The position numbers and the translations under genes were made by a program. This document shows positions 25,460 through 33,880 of a stretch of 48,287 nucleotides of DNA, one piece after another; position 1 is the first letter of the stretch, and each line of letters starts with the position of its first letter. The DNA is from Gammaproteobacteria bacterium (GTDB lineage Bacteria; Pseudomonadota; Gammaproteobacteria; Pseudomonadales; Pseudohongiellaceae), in the NCBI GenBank assembly GCA_028818225.1, contig JAPPOG010000060.1, positions 1 through 48,287 on the forward strand, written 5' to 3'. Below the pieces are notes generated by a model. The model had not been told where the DNA came from, did no database searches, and saw nothing but the letters and a program-made list of their open reading frames with translations.

Positions 25460-27148
25460 CTATTCCTCGCCCGTTTCGATGTAGGCGAAGTTGTAATCCA
25501 CTTCTGGCCCTACAGCACGACGTTTGAATCCTTTTAATCTCGGATCGACTACGAAAGACCAGCCTCGCTCATACATTGGAATCATAACAACATCTTCATG
25601 CACAATGCGCTGGATCTCAGCGAATGCTTCCATACGTCGCAATGGATCTAATTCAGATTGTGCAATACGAATTTGTTCATCCATTGCTTCACTGGCATAA
25701 CGACCTCTATTGTTTAGATTCCAGGAGGCAAACAAGTCACCAAATGTTAACGCGTCATCGTAGTCTGGCCCCCATCCACTAACTACTATATCAAAATCTC
25801 CGGCGGTCATTTTTGCCAGTCGCTGTTTGAAAATTTGCTTGTCGATGCGAATTTCCAAGCCGAGATTTTTGGTAAAGGTTGCCTGATAGTATTCTGAAGA
25901 AATGGAACCGATTGGACTGTCATCAGCAAGAATTACCAGTGGTGGAAACTCCTCGATTCCCAGCTCTTGACGAGCCAGCTCTAAATGCTCTCTCGCCTTA
26001 GCGACATTAAACTCGTGTTCTGGTGGTGGATACTCCTTACGGAAAGAATCGTCAACACCTCTAATCCAATAGGGAAACAGGCTGACAGCAGGTAAATAGC
26101 TTGGCTCTTTTAGTGCCTTGTAAACAAACTCCACGGGGTCCTGCGCATACTGTAAAGCCTTGCGGAAATTTTTATTGGCCGTAATTCGGTCTTCTCTAAA
26201 GTTAAGTTGCAGGAAGAACACTGTCCCATCCATGGATCTATCGATCTGCCATCTCTGTTCCATTGCAGATCCAAGCATAGGAGCAACTAAATGGGTATCG
26301 GAAATCTGTCCATCTTTAAACAGATTAAGCTTGGCATTAACGTCTTCTGTTATATAACCAACGTTGATGGTATCCAGAAATCCTTTCTCGTCATTCCAGT
26401 AATAAGGATTCTTTTCCCAGGTCATAGAAGCACTATGCGTCCACTCGGTGACTATATAGGGACCGTTCGCCAGCATCATGTCGGCATCGGCACCATAGCG
26501 CCCTTCCGTGTTATTAAAAAAATCTTCCCGGGTTGGGAAATAAGTAATGAAGGCGACGAGTTTATCGAAGTAAGGCGTGGGCTGGTTAAAATCAACTTCC
26601 AGCACACGGTCATTTACGGCTCGCACACCGAGTGTTTGTGGTGGAAGATTTCCCTGGTTAATTTCTTCGGCATTAACAATCGGGTAAAGAATAAAGGAAT
26701 ACTCCGCGGCAGTTGCCGGATCTACTGCCCGACGCCATGAGAATACAAAATCATGGGCAGTTACCGGAACGCCATCACTCCATCGCGCTTCTTCCCGTAT
26801 CCAGAACGTTGCACCGTCTTCCCGGATTTCCCAGCGCTCGGCCATGCCCGGAATCAGGCTACCTGCATCATTGTATGCGATTAGCCCTTCCATACTATGG
26901 GAAAGCACAATGATGCTGGAAGAATCAGTCGCGCGCACATGATCTAGTTGCGGAGGCTCTTGCCTGAGGGCGATAGTGATGCTGTTATTGTCTGGATCTA
27001 CAGCAACACCGCTTGCAGTTGAACCGGTGCGGCCAGCTGCAATTGAGAGCATGTACATGATCACTGCCAGGGCAACCATTGTATAAAAAGCATACAATGC
27101 CAGCTGCTTAGCTGCAGAGCTGGTAAAGCTTTGCTCTCTGTGTTCCAT
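25460..27148 (-). CDS. oppA: Peptide ABC transporter substrate-binding protein (OppA/MppA-like)
   Basis: Family 5 solute-binding protein of 562 residues. Motifs: ITIALRQEPPQLDHVRATDSSS at the mature start, AERWEIREDGATFWIREEARWSDGVPVTAHDFVFSWRRAVDP, and GDFDIVVSGWGPDYDDALTF. The start is ATG 27148 because GGGGAGG lies seven bases upstream, unlike the longer upstream frame. The hydrophobic segment LYAFYTMVALAVIMYMLSIAAG comes after a 22-residue polar stretch and has no lipobox, so this could be a membrane-anchored rather than free periplasmic protein. It is first in the operon. Confidence 0.93.
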   Translation of the reverse strand: MEHREQSFTSSAAKQLALYAFYTMVALAVIMYMLSIAAGRTGSTASGVAVDPDNNSITIALRQEPPQLDHVRATDSSSIIVLSHSMEGLIAYNDAGSLIPGMAERWEIREDGATFWIREEARWSDGVPVTAHDFVFSWRRAVDPATAAEYSFILYPIVNAEEINQGNLPPQTLGVRAVNDRVLEVDFNQPTPYFDKLVAFITYFPTREDFFNNTEGRYGADADMMLANGPYIVTEWTHSASMTWEKNPYYWNDEKGFLDTINVGYITEDVNAKLNLFKDGQISDTHLVAPMLGSAMEQRWQIDRSMDGTVFFLQLNFREDRITANKNFRKALQYAQDPVEFVYKALKEPSYLPAVSLFPYWIRGVDDSFRKEYPPPEHEFNVAKAREHLELARQELGIEEFPPLVILADDSPIGSISSEYYQATFTKNLGLEIRIDKQIFKQRLAKMTAGDFDIVVSGWGPDYDDALTFGDLFASWNLNNRGRYASEAMDEQIRIAQSELDPLRRMEAFAEIQRIVHEDVVMIPMYERGWSFVVDPRLKGFKRRAVGPEVDYNFAYIETGEE

Positions 27149-27312
27149 TTTTTCCTCCCCAAGACCCGCCTGACCACGCTGCGAGTCATAGCTCTGAAAT
27201 TTCATGAGACTAAAGGCATAGCCAGCGAGAATAACCCAGGGTTCCAAGGCTCACAAGAGATCTCACTCGCAGAAATGTGCCGAATCCTGCGAAGATTTGT
27301 AAAATCATCCTG

Positions 27313-28809
27313 TCAGGAAATCAGTGCCCGGGTGTTTCGAAAGAGACGCTTTATACCAATATATGCACCAATGAGCGCCAGAAGTAAACCGCCGCTCAGC
27401 AGCAGAATGATCCCTATGTCCCACAGGGGCCTGCTCCCATACCAGAACTGGAAATCCAGACTATGGAATCCGTTGTACAACCATCTTTCGATTCGGCGCA
27501 TACGATTAGTTTGCCCAGCTAATTCACCAGTGTTCAAATTTACATAAATAGAACTTCTATCAGCATCATCAAAATCAATCCTGAGTACCGGCAATGGAGC
27601 TGACGGGCTATTCGATGAAGGTCGAGAATAATAGTAGTTGTCATATTCTTGCAAAACCTCACTGGCCAGTATTTCATGCTCGAGATTTTGCGCCAGCTGT
27701 TGAAGAATGAAGCTTGTGGAAAACAGGTCATTTTTTGCCTGAAGGTTATTTAAATTAACCAGCGTTTTGGTGAACCCCCAGGACGATTCTGAACTGGGAA
27801 TGGTCAGGTAAAAAAAGTACTCGCCCTGTATTCTTTTAAACTCTATCTCCTTAATTTGAGAGCTGTTTACAATCCCCGATAGTTCCTGCCCTGTTAATTG
27901 CAAACTAATAGTATCGAACCTTTCAAGGTTTACTTCGCCCCCATGCATAATGGATTGGTCGAAGGCCAATCCCCTTGCCCTGGTCCACGGGTAAGGGTCC
28001 ATGGAAAGTAATCCGCTGAATACCCAGGTAAGCGTAATGAGTCCAAAGAACAGACCGGTTAGAAAATGCCAGCGCATAATGCCTTTATAAGGAATAGCAC
28101 CAGAGAAAGAGAATGGGCGGGTTCGCCGAAGCTGGATAAAAATTAGCACAATACCAAGCGAAACCAAGATCGTGCCAAGACTGGACAACCACACCACAAC
28201 TTCAGTCCAGAGAGCTGTATTCCTTCTCAGGTCTACGAAATATAGCCAGTGGGGAATTGCACCTATCCAGGCGAGAAATCTATCTCGGCTATCAGTTACG
28301 AGAAGAACCTGACCCCATCTGGGAGATACATAGACTTCCGTACCGCTGCCATCGTTTACCCTGAATTTTTCTAACGGCAATTCACTACGCAGAGGAATTG
28401 TCCACTGATCGACTTCTTCTATTCGGCCGATTCGTTCAATTACCTCCTCCTTAGCACCGGTAAAATCTGCAATGATTTGCCTGGAACTTATCATTGCACC
28501 GGACAACACCGTGCCATCATCGGCAAAAACCACACTTCCATCACTTTCAGAAAACCGATAAGCAGGTCGGTTCATGATTGTTGTTAGTTTCGGAATCGAC
28601 GAAGCGCGGGCAAGCTGCTGCGCCTGGTTTGGGCTCACAGAAACACGTTCGAGATCAAGCCCTGGTAAGCTGATTAACCTTGCTTTCTCAGTTAATTCGG
28701 GCATGCCACCGGTGTAGATGATAGCGAATCCTGATGCAAACCAGATCACAAATAACAGAGCAAGCGCTATTCCCAGGTATCGATGGAGTAGAATGACTAG
28801 TTTACGCAT
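27313..28809 (-). CDS. PepSY-associated transmembrane protein
   Basis: Inner-membrane protein of 498 residues. TM1 is in MRKLVILLHRYLGIALALLFVIWFASGFAIIY, a typical start of the PepSY_TM family. Further helices are at about 195-225, 245-265 and near 460-485 (GIILLLSGGLLLALIGAYIGI). A long periplasmic PepSY-like segment follows TM1. Some relatives act in iron or siderophore reduction, and the FetB-like neighbour fits a metal theme, but the function is not established. Its start overlaps the FetB-like gene by eight bases. Confidence 0.82.
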   Translation of the reverse strand: MRKLVILLHRYLGIALALLFVIWFASGFAIIYTGGMPELTEKARLISLPGLDLERVSVSPNQAQQLARASSIPKLTTIMNRPAYRFSESDGSVVFADDGTVLSGAMISSRQIIADFTGAKEEVIERIGRIEEVDQWTIPLRSELPLEKFRVNDGSGTEVYVSPRWGQVLLVTDSRDRFLAWIGAIPHWLYFVDLRRNTALWTEVVVWLSSLGTILVSLGIVLIFIQLRRTRPFSFSGAIPYKGIMRWHFLTGLFFGLITLTWVFSGLLSMDPYPWTRARGLAFDQSIMHGGEVNLERFDTISLQLTGQELSGIVNSSQIKEIEFKRIQGEYFFYLTIPSSESSWGFTKTLVNLNNLQAKNDLFSTSFILQQLAQNLEHEILASEVLQEYDNYYYSRPSSNSPSAPLPVLRIDFDDADRSSIYVNLNTGELAGQTNRMRRIERWLYNGFHSLDFQFWYGSRPLWDIGIILLLSGGLLLALIGAYIGIKRLFRNTRALIS

Positions 28810-29533
28810 CAGTTGACCGTTCTTGTACTAAGCTAACTCTTCTTATCAATAACAGGAAACAGGCAGAAGAAAGGCCAGAGGACGAAAAGAGCATACACAT
28901 GACCATTATTTGATAGCGTGCCGCTATCAGAGGATCGACACCAACTAAAATTTGTCCGGTCATCATGCCGGGAAACGACACCAGGCCCACAGCAAATAAA
29001 GAGTTTGTTATTGGAATAAGAGCAGATCTGAACGCAATGGTGCGCGCCTCTGTGTAGCCAATCCCACGCTGAATTTCTGCTCTGAATCTTTCTGCACAAA
29101 TACTGATACTATTCATTGCATTTGCAAATGCCATGCCTGCCAGTGGAATTACATAGCGAGCTTCATAATAACTATCCAGCAGTAGCACGAACTGCGTGGA
29201 AACCAGCAGCGACACTCCTCCGCCAACTAATATGGCGATAAATGCTGATTGCAGAAAACTCTTGCGCTCTGTTTTGACAGTTCGAAGCGCAATCCAGCTG
29301 GACGCGACAACCATTACCAACAGAACACTTAGCACCACTAAGCTGCTATTGGATTCGAAGATAAAGCTCAGGAAATAACCAATTACCAGCAACTGCCCCA
29401 ACATTCTCGCCAAGGCATAAATTGATTCAGGGCCTTCTGTGGTCCACTTGAATAGAATTAGCACCACCGCAAGCGGAGGCAGAAATGCAACAAACAGTCT
29501 TCCGAACTCAATTATTTGTTCAGACTCAACCAT
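28802..29533 (-). CDS. fetB: FetB/UPF0014 family ABC permease
   Basis: Inner-membrane permease of 243 residues with about seven helices. Family signatures are YYEARYVIPLAGMAFANAMNSISI, AERFRAEIQRGIGYTEARTIAFRSALIPITNS and FPGMMTGQILVGVDPLIAARYQIMVM. E. coli FetAB exports iron and protects against peroxide. The cognate ATPase FetA is not adjacent here, so the partner must be encoded elsewhere. It lies between the MAPEG gene (23 bases upstream) and the overlapping PepSY gene. Confidence 0.88.
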   Translation of the reverse strand: MVESEQIIEFGRLFVAFLPPLAVVLILFKWTTEGPESIYALARMLGQLLVIGYFLSFIFESNSSLVVLSVLLVMVVASSWIALRTVKTERKSFLQSAFIAILVGGGVSLLVSTQFVLLLDSYYEARYVIPLAGMAFANAMNSISICAERFRAEIQRGIGYTEARTIAFRSALIPITNSLFAVGLVSFPGMMTGQILVGVDPLIAARYQIMVMCMLFSSSGLSSACFLLLIRRVSLVQERSTDA

Positions 29534-29556
29534 TAATTATTCTTGGTTTTAATTGA

Positions 29557-29946
29557 TCAGCCGCCAATTACATTGCCAATAGCTGCAATAAGAGAGGCAA
29601 TCAGCATGATTACGCTGGGAATGAAGGTTAGAGCAAAGCCTGCTCCCCGGGACTTCGGATCGGAAACGTAGCTGCGCAAATACAATAGTCTACCAACAAG
29701 GTAAACGACTCCTAACCCAGCCGCATAGAGCGGATTCCACAAATGCGAAGCAAGAAATATTGCAGGCAAAAACATGATGAGTTGTTCTGCTGTATTTTGC
29801 TGAACTCTCATATAGCGCTCAAAAACCGGATCACCACTCATAGCCGGTGCAGGGACATTATACTTTCCTCTCGCCCTGCCAACTAATATTCCAAACACCA
29901 AGTACTGAATCAAAGCTAGCACTACAACAATTATTACGTAATCCAT
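29557..29946 (-). CDS. MAPEG family membrane protein
   Basis: A 129-residue protein with four hydrophobic helices. The MAPEG signature is FERYMRVQQNTAEQLIMFLPAIFLASHLWNP (E-R-x-x-R...N..E), then AAGLGVVYLVGRLLYLRSYV. MAPEG proteins are glutathione-dependent membrane enzymes (transferases or peroxidases) in several lineages; bacterial members are poorly characterised. AGGGGG lies nine bases before ATG. It is first of a likely three-gene unit with the FetB-like and PepSY genes. Confidence 0.88.
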   Translation of the reverse strand: MDYVIIVVVLALIQYLVFGILVGRARGKYNVPAPAMSGDPVFERYMRVQQNTAEQLIMFLPAIFLASHLWNPLYAAGLGVVYLVGRLLYLRSYVSDPKSRGAGFALTFIPSVIMLIASLIAAIGNVIGG

Positions 29947-29974
29947 ATAAGCCCCCTAAAGAGTCCAGTGATTC

Positions 29975-30763
29975 CTAAGATAGATTTTGTTCATTCATTA
30001 AGTTAGCTAAATAGGTTTGCGAATCTGTAACATTTAATTGACTAAATTTTACGTCTGGATGAATCTCTCGCATACGCAAATTCAGCAATCCATGTGCAGA
30101 GTAAATTAAAGAGTCCATGATAATGTTGTCGGTATCGCAATCTTCTGCCAGTTTTACCAGACGATCAAAGCCTACCAGAAAGTTATCACTGTGACGCTTT
30201 CGAATTTCGGTACCAAAAAACAGGTCGGCATAATCAATATCTGAGGCGGCCCCCATGGTCAAAAACATACGAGAAAATACTTCTGTATCGCCACTGGCAA
30301 ACTGTTTCCATGTTTCTGCGATCTGATCTGATGAATAGGATTCATTTCCAACCGGGCCCTGGCTTGAGATAAAAAGCAGGCCAGAGATGGCGCCAAGTTG
30401 TCTCCTGGTTGCCTGAGAAATTTTGAAAAATGTTTCTTGGCGGGCATTTAACTCAGTAGCCGCTATAGCCTGGGTCTGTTTTTCTGAATGGAGATTATTG
30501 CGCCTGAGTTCTTCGTTGTTTTCTGCCAGTACCGATTGCTGGATAAATAATCCTATAACCAACCATAGAAAGGCGAGAAAAGCAAAAGCACCTTCAAGGA
30601 ATGCTCCCATCTCATCGATGGGAAGATCCATGAATTGTCCCCAGCCCACATTGCGAGCAATATAAACCACCAGAAAGATAAACCAGAGTGCAGTAAGAGT
30701 AAGTCCAAAGAGAATCCGCCAGTCTTGGGGAATGTAGGACTTGCCTGGTTCTTCATTGGTCAT
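29975..30763 (-). CDS. Hypothetical membrane protein with two helices
   Basis: A 262-residue protein I do not recognise. TM1 (about 16-35) and TM2 (about 56-77) are followed by a polar, probably helical region (LAENNEELRRNNLHSEKQTQAIAATELNARQETFFKISQ) that could be a coiled coil. A soluble C-terminal domain then contains SDNFLVGFDRLVKLAEDCDTDNIIMDSLIYSAHGLL. The shape is that of a membrane-anchored signalling or scaffold protein, but no enzymatic motif is visible. I chose the ATG at 30763 (MTNEEPGK); an upstream one at 30844 would add 27 residues. The downstream MAPEG gene is 28 bases away. Confidence 0.7.
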   Translation of the reverse strand: MTNEEPGKSYIPQDWRILFGLTLTALWFIFLVVYIARNVGWGQFMDLPIDEMGAFLEGAFAFLAFLWLVIGLFIQQSVLAENNEELRRNNLHSEKQTQAIAATELNARQETFFKISQATRRQLGAISGLLFISSQGPVGNESYSSDQIAETWKQFASGDTEVFSRMFLTMGAASDIDYADLFFGTEIRKRHSDNFLVGFDRLVKLAEDCDTDNIIMDSLIYSAHGLLNLRMREIHPDVKFSQLNVTDSQTYLANLMNEQNLS

Positions 30764-30885
30764 AGAAAGTACTGCTGAATTGAGTGAATACTGAATTAAG
30801 AGCCTTAGAGTAAAGCCAGCTCCGTGACCCGTCAAATATGACATCTCACGATTTTAGCTAAATTCTGCGCCCTTCCCGAATACCT

Positions 30886-31107
30886 TTGATTTCGTGGTCT
30901 AAGCTTGATTCTGGAAAGCAGATCCATAGGGATGTTGCATGGCTAAACCAAGCCAGAGCATGGCAAAACCTTCGAACTACTGGTGTAACTCCAGAGCTAT
31001 TGCCTGTGGAATTTATGGAAGATACAGTTAATGAGAGATTAGAAGATTACCTTAGCGATCAGGCATTGCAGGAAAAATATAAAACAAGTTTAGTTAGCAG
31101 ATCCTGA
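30886..31107 (+). CDS. Possible small protein or gene remnant
   Basis: An open frame of 73 residues between two minus-strand genes. The only nearby start is TTG 30886, with no clear ribosome site. The sequence reads like real protein (DVAWLNQARAWQNLRTTGVTPELLPVEFMEDTVNERLEDYL) with an acidic helical middle. I do not recognise it. It could be an intact small protein or the C-terminal remnant of a larger gene; a stop lies eight codons upstream. Confidence 0.35.
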   Translation: MISWSKLDSGKQIHRDVAWLNQARAWQNLRTTGVTPELLPVEFMEDTVNERLEDYLSDQALQEKYKTSLVSRS

Positions 31108-31135
31108 AAAGCAGCGAATTGCCTAACAACTGCCC

Positions 31136-31993
31136 CTAGTCTGCAGTTGCAAACTTCTCAATTATCGAATCGACGATCAAAGAAGCTTCTTCCCATAATA
31201 CAAAGTGTCCCTGTCCTTCCCGCCACAGATAAGTCACGTCTGCATTTATCAACATCTCCTGCATGAATTCTGCATTACGAGGATTTACCAGGCGATCCCT
31301 GTCACCTTGCACAATAAGCACTGGTACTTCAATGTTTTCCCAGTCCGGCAACATCGCTTCCAGCTGCGGTCTCAATGGCATTATTTCAGCGTTCGCACCT
31401 TTTAGACCATCGCCTAAAATGAATCGAGGAATGACTACAGCAAAACGGTTATACCAACGTGGTCCACTGATTTCCGGATCTCCTGTGCTGGCAACAAAAA
31501 CCAGGCCTGCTACTAATTCCTTATAGCTCATTGCCGTTTTTGCGATCACCGGACCTCCATAAGAGTGACCCATCAAGATTGCGCCTTTTCCCGATGCATC
31601 CATGCGGAGTAGTGGCTCAAGGGCTGCTGCCTGTTCATCTAATGACGGGATTTTTTCGGCATCTCGTTCTACCCAGCCTGGCCGGGTGACTGCAATCATA
31701 TGAAAGTTCTCACGCATTTGAGGATCGTTCATATAGCGGATAAAGGCATTAAAAGAACCAGGCGTACCATGAACAAACACGATTAGCTGTTTAGCTTGCG
31801 GGCTTATAGAGGGGGTATTTATTTCAATGTATTCAAGATCTCCCAAGCTTAGCACAGGGGCTCTTTCGCCAGGGATCTCGATAGGGATCTGGGATTGGGC
31901 AAACAGCTCATTTGTAGGAATAGCTGCCAAGCCCACCAGCAAAAAGCCTAACAAGCCTAAGCGAAGAACATTTGATTGAGGAATCAATTTCAT
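31136..31993 (-). CDS. Exported alpha/beta hydrolase
   Basis: A serine hydrolase of 285 residues with an N-terminal signal (LRLGLLGFLLVGLAAIPTNELFAQ). The catalytic triad is visible: Ser in LMGHSYGGPV, Asp in IVQGDRDRLVNP and His in REGQGHFVLWEE. The oxyanion-hole motif is IVFVHGTPGSFNAF. The substrate is unknown and the location is probably periplasmic. An ATG at 32017 would add eight residues; neither start has a good ribosome site. Confidence 0.88.
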   Translation of the reverse strand: MKLIPQSNVLRLGLLGFLLVGLAAIPTNELFAQSQIPIEIPGERAPVLSLGDLEYIEINTPSISPQAKQLIVFVHGTPGSFNAFIRYMNDPQMRENFHMIAVTRPGWVERDAEKIPSLDEQAAALEPLLRMDASGKGAILMGHSYGGPVIAKTAMSYKELVAGLVFVASTGDPEISGPRWYNRFAVVIPRFILGDGLKGANAEIMPLRPQLEAMLPDWENIEVPVLIVQGDRDRLVNPRNAEFMQEMLINADVTYLWREGQGHFVLWEEASLIVDSIIEKFATAD

Positions 31994-32017
31994 GCCGGGT
32001 GAATTTTCTAGCAACAT

Positions 32018-32643
32018 TCAATATTTGAGGCATTTTAACGCGGTGGCTTAAGCTGGAGTAGGAAAATCGATAAGCTATCTTTTTATCAATCGGGGTTAGC
32101 TTGTCATTGCGGCTGACTTTAATGAGTATGCAGGCCTTTTAATCAGATAATGGATCAAAAACCGCTGAGTCGGTATGAATGGGGTAAGTCATATCAGCTT
32201 TTGTACTTATATACCTGCTGATTTTTTACCACGGGCGATTACTGTGGCTAATGGTTTAAGTTGTTAATTACCCGGATGTAATACAAATTCTATTTCGTAC
32301 TTTTGGTTCGCAGCAAAATATACATGACCAGTAAAGGTCATACTTGAGGCACTTATAGCAATGAGAAGCTATGGCATATACCCTCGCTGCATTCAGTCCA
32401 GAAATAAATCGTATTTCCTTTCTGGCTCAGAAAACTACACAAAGAGAAATTTCTCGCAGCTCTGTTAAAGTTTAGATGGGATTTGTGCTGACGACGGAAA
32501 ATCGGGGTATTTTCTTATAGCTTTTACCATGATTTTTAATGGTTTTGCGGACAAATTAGCAATCACTTCGCTTATAATCCCTTACCCCGGTCCTCTAATA
32601 CCTTTTTGGCATAGTCGGGATTGCTGATACATGGAAAAGAAAT
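32018..32643. other. Gene-free region upstream of xseB
   Basis: About 626 AT-rich bases between the hydrolase gene and xseB. I find no convincing gene; the only site I would name is the -10-like hexamer near its right end. No tRNA-like or classic terminator structure was recognised, so a small RNA cannot be excluded. Confidence 0.4.
32549..32578 (+). promoter_or_regulatory. Candidate sigma-70 promoter for xseB-ispA
   Basis: A perfect TATAAT at 32573-32578 lies 65 bases before the xseB ATG. The -35 is weak: a GGACAA-like hexamer about 18 bases upstream is the best match. Confidence 0.4.
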
Positions 32644-32883
32644 ATGACCAAGAACAAAGAAGCGCCTTTCGATTTTGAAAAAGCCCTGGAGGAGCTCGAA
32701 GAGTTAGTCTCCTCCATGGAAGATGGCGAACTTACCCTGGAGGATTCACTTCAGGCATTCGAGAAAGGCATTAAACTAACCCGTGAATGCCAGGCCGCTC
32801 TCAAAAAAGCTGAGCAGAAAGTTCAAGTTCTTATCAATGAAAACGGGGATACTGAAGACTTGGAATTGGAAGACGACGAATAG
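32644..32883 (+). CDS. xseB: Exodeoxyribonuclease VII small subunit
   Basis: A 79-residue helical protein that binds XseA to form exonuclease VII, which degrades single-stranded DNA. The family pattern is complete: FDFEKALEELEELVSSMEDGELTLEDSLQAFEKGIKLTRECQAALKKAEQKVQVL, then an acidic tail. It lies 8 bases before ispA, the standard xseB-ispA-dxs arrangement. Confidence 0.96.
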   Translation: MTKNKEAPFDFEKALEELEELVSSMEDGELTLEDSLQAFEKGIKLTRECQAALKKAEQKVQVLINENGDTEDLELEDDE

Positions 32884-32891
32884 ATCTGCAA

Positions 32892-33794
32892 ATGAACGCA
32901 AAGAATTCCCAGCCATGGGATGAGTTTTTAATCCAATGCAAAAATCGTGTTGAGAAAACGCTTCAAGCAACAATCTCGCAATCGACTCCCAATAGTAAAT
33001 TACTTGCAGCTATGCGATATGCCTGCCTCGATGGCGGTAAGCGTATTCGCCCGGTTCTGGTTTATGCGAGTGCACAAGCAGCCGAAGCAAATTTTGATAA
33101 CTGCGACGCCGCGGCCTGTGCCGTTGAATTGATTCACAGTTATTCACTGGTTCATGACGATTTACCAGCCATGGACGATGACGATCTGAGGCGAGGAAAA
33201 CCGAGTGTACACAAAGCATTCGATGAAGCGACAGCAATATTGGTTGGTGATGCCTTACAGGCCTTGGCTTTTCAATGCTTAAGTAAGCAGAACAATGATC
33301 TTAGTGCTGACACAAAAATCAGGATGACAGCGCAGTTGGCTGAAGCAGCCGGTGCATTTGGAATGACCGGGGGACAATCGCTAGACCTTGAAGCAAGCGG
33401 AACTGCAATCGATCTGGAACAACTGGAATCACTCCATAAACTCAAAACCGGTGCCCTGATAAAGGCAAGCGTTAAGCTGGGTGCGCTTGGTGCTGAGAAG
33501 ATAAACGAGTCACTAATTTCGGCTCTTGAGAATTATGCCGACAATATTGGTCTCGCCTTCCAGGTTCAGGACGATATTATCGATGAGATTAGTGATACGG
33601 AAACACTCGGCAAGCCACAAGGGTCCGATCGCGCCCAATTGAAGAGTACTTACGTGAGCTTGCTTGGCCTGGAGCAGGCGAAACTGAAGGCTGGCGAACT
33701 GGCAAATAATGCTATTCGGGCTCTCGATGGCTTCCCCGAATCCGCCAATCATTTAAGAGACCTCGCAGCCTATATTGTAAATAGAATCAATTGA
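32892..33794 (+). CDS. ispA: Farnesyl/geranyl diphosphate synthase
   Basis: A trans-isoprenyl diphosphate synthase of 300 residues that condenses IPP with DMAPP/GPP to form farnesyl diphosphate. The first aspartate-rich motif is SLVHDDLPAMDDDDLRRGKP and the second is QVQDDIIDEISD. GGKRIRPVLVY is the usual N-terminal substrate loop. It lies in the xseB-ispA-dxs operon and uses the isoprenoid precursors that Dxs helps to supply. Confidence 0.96.
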   Translation: MNAKNSQPWDEFLIQCKNRVEKTLQATISQSTPNSKLLAAMRYACLDGGKRIRPVLVYASAQAAEANFDNCDAAACAVELIHSYSLVHDDLPAMDDDDLRRGKPSVHKAFDEATAILVGDALQALAFQCLSKQNNDLSADTKIRMTAQLAEAAGAFGMTGGQSLDLEASGTAIDLEQLESLHKLKTGALIKASVKLGALGAEKINESLISALENYADNIGLAFQVQDDIIDEISDTETLGKPQGSDRAQLKSTYVSLLGLEQAKLKAGELANNAIRALDGFPESANHLRDLAAYIVNRIN

Positions 33795-33880
33795 TTGACG
33801 CACGCTGCCGGCTGCTTTACTGTACGCCGCCTGCCTCAGATTAACTTGAAAACTGGCGCTGCTAGAGTTGAAATACACCG

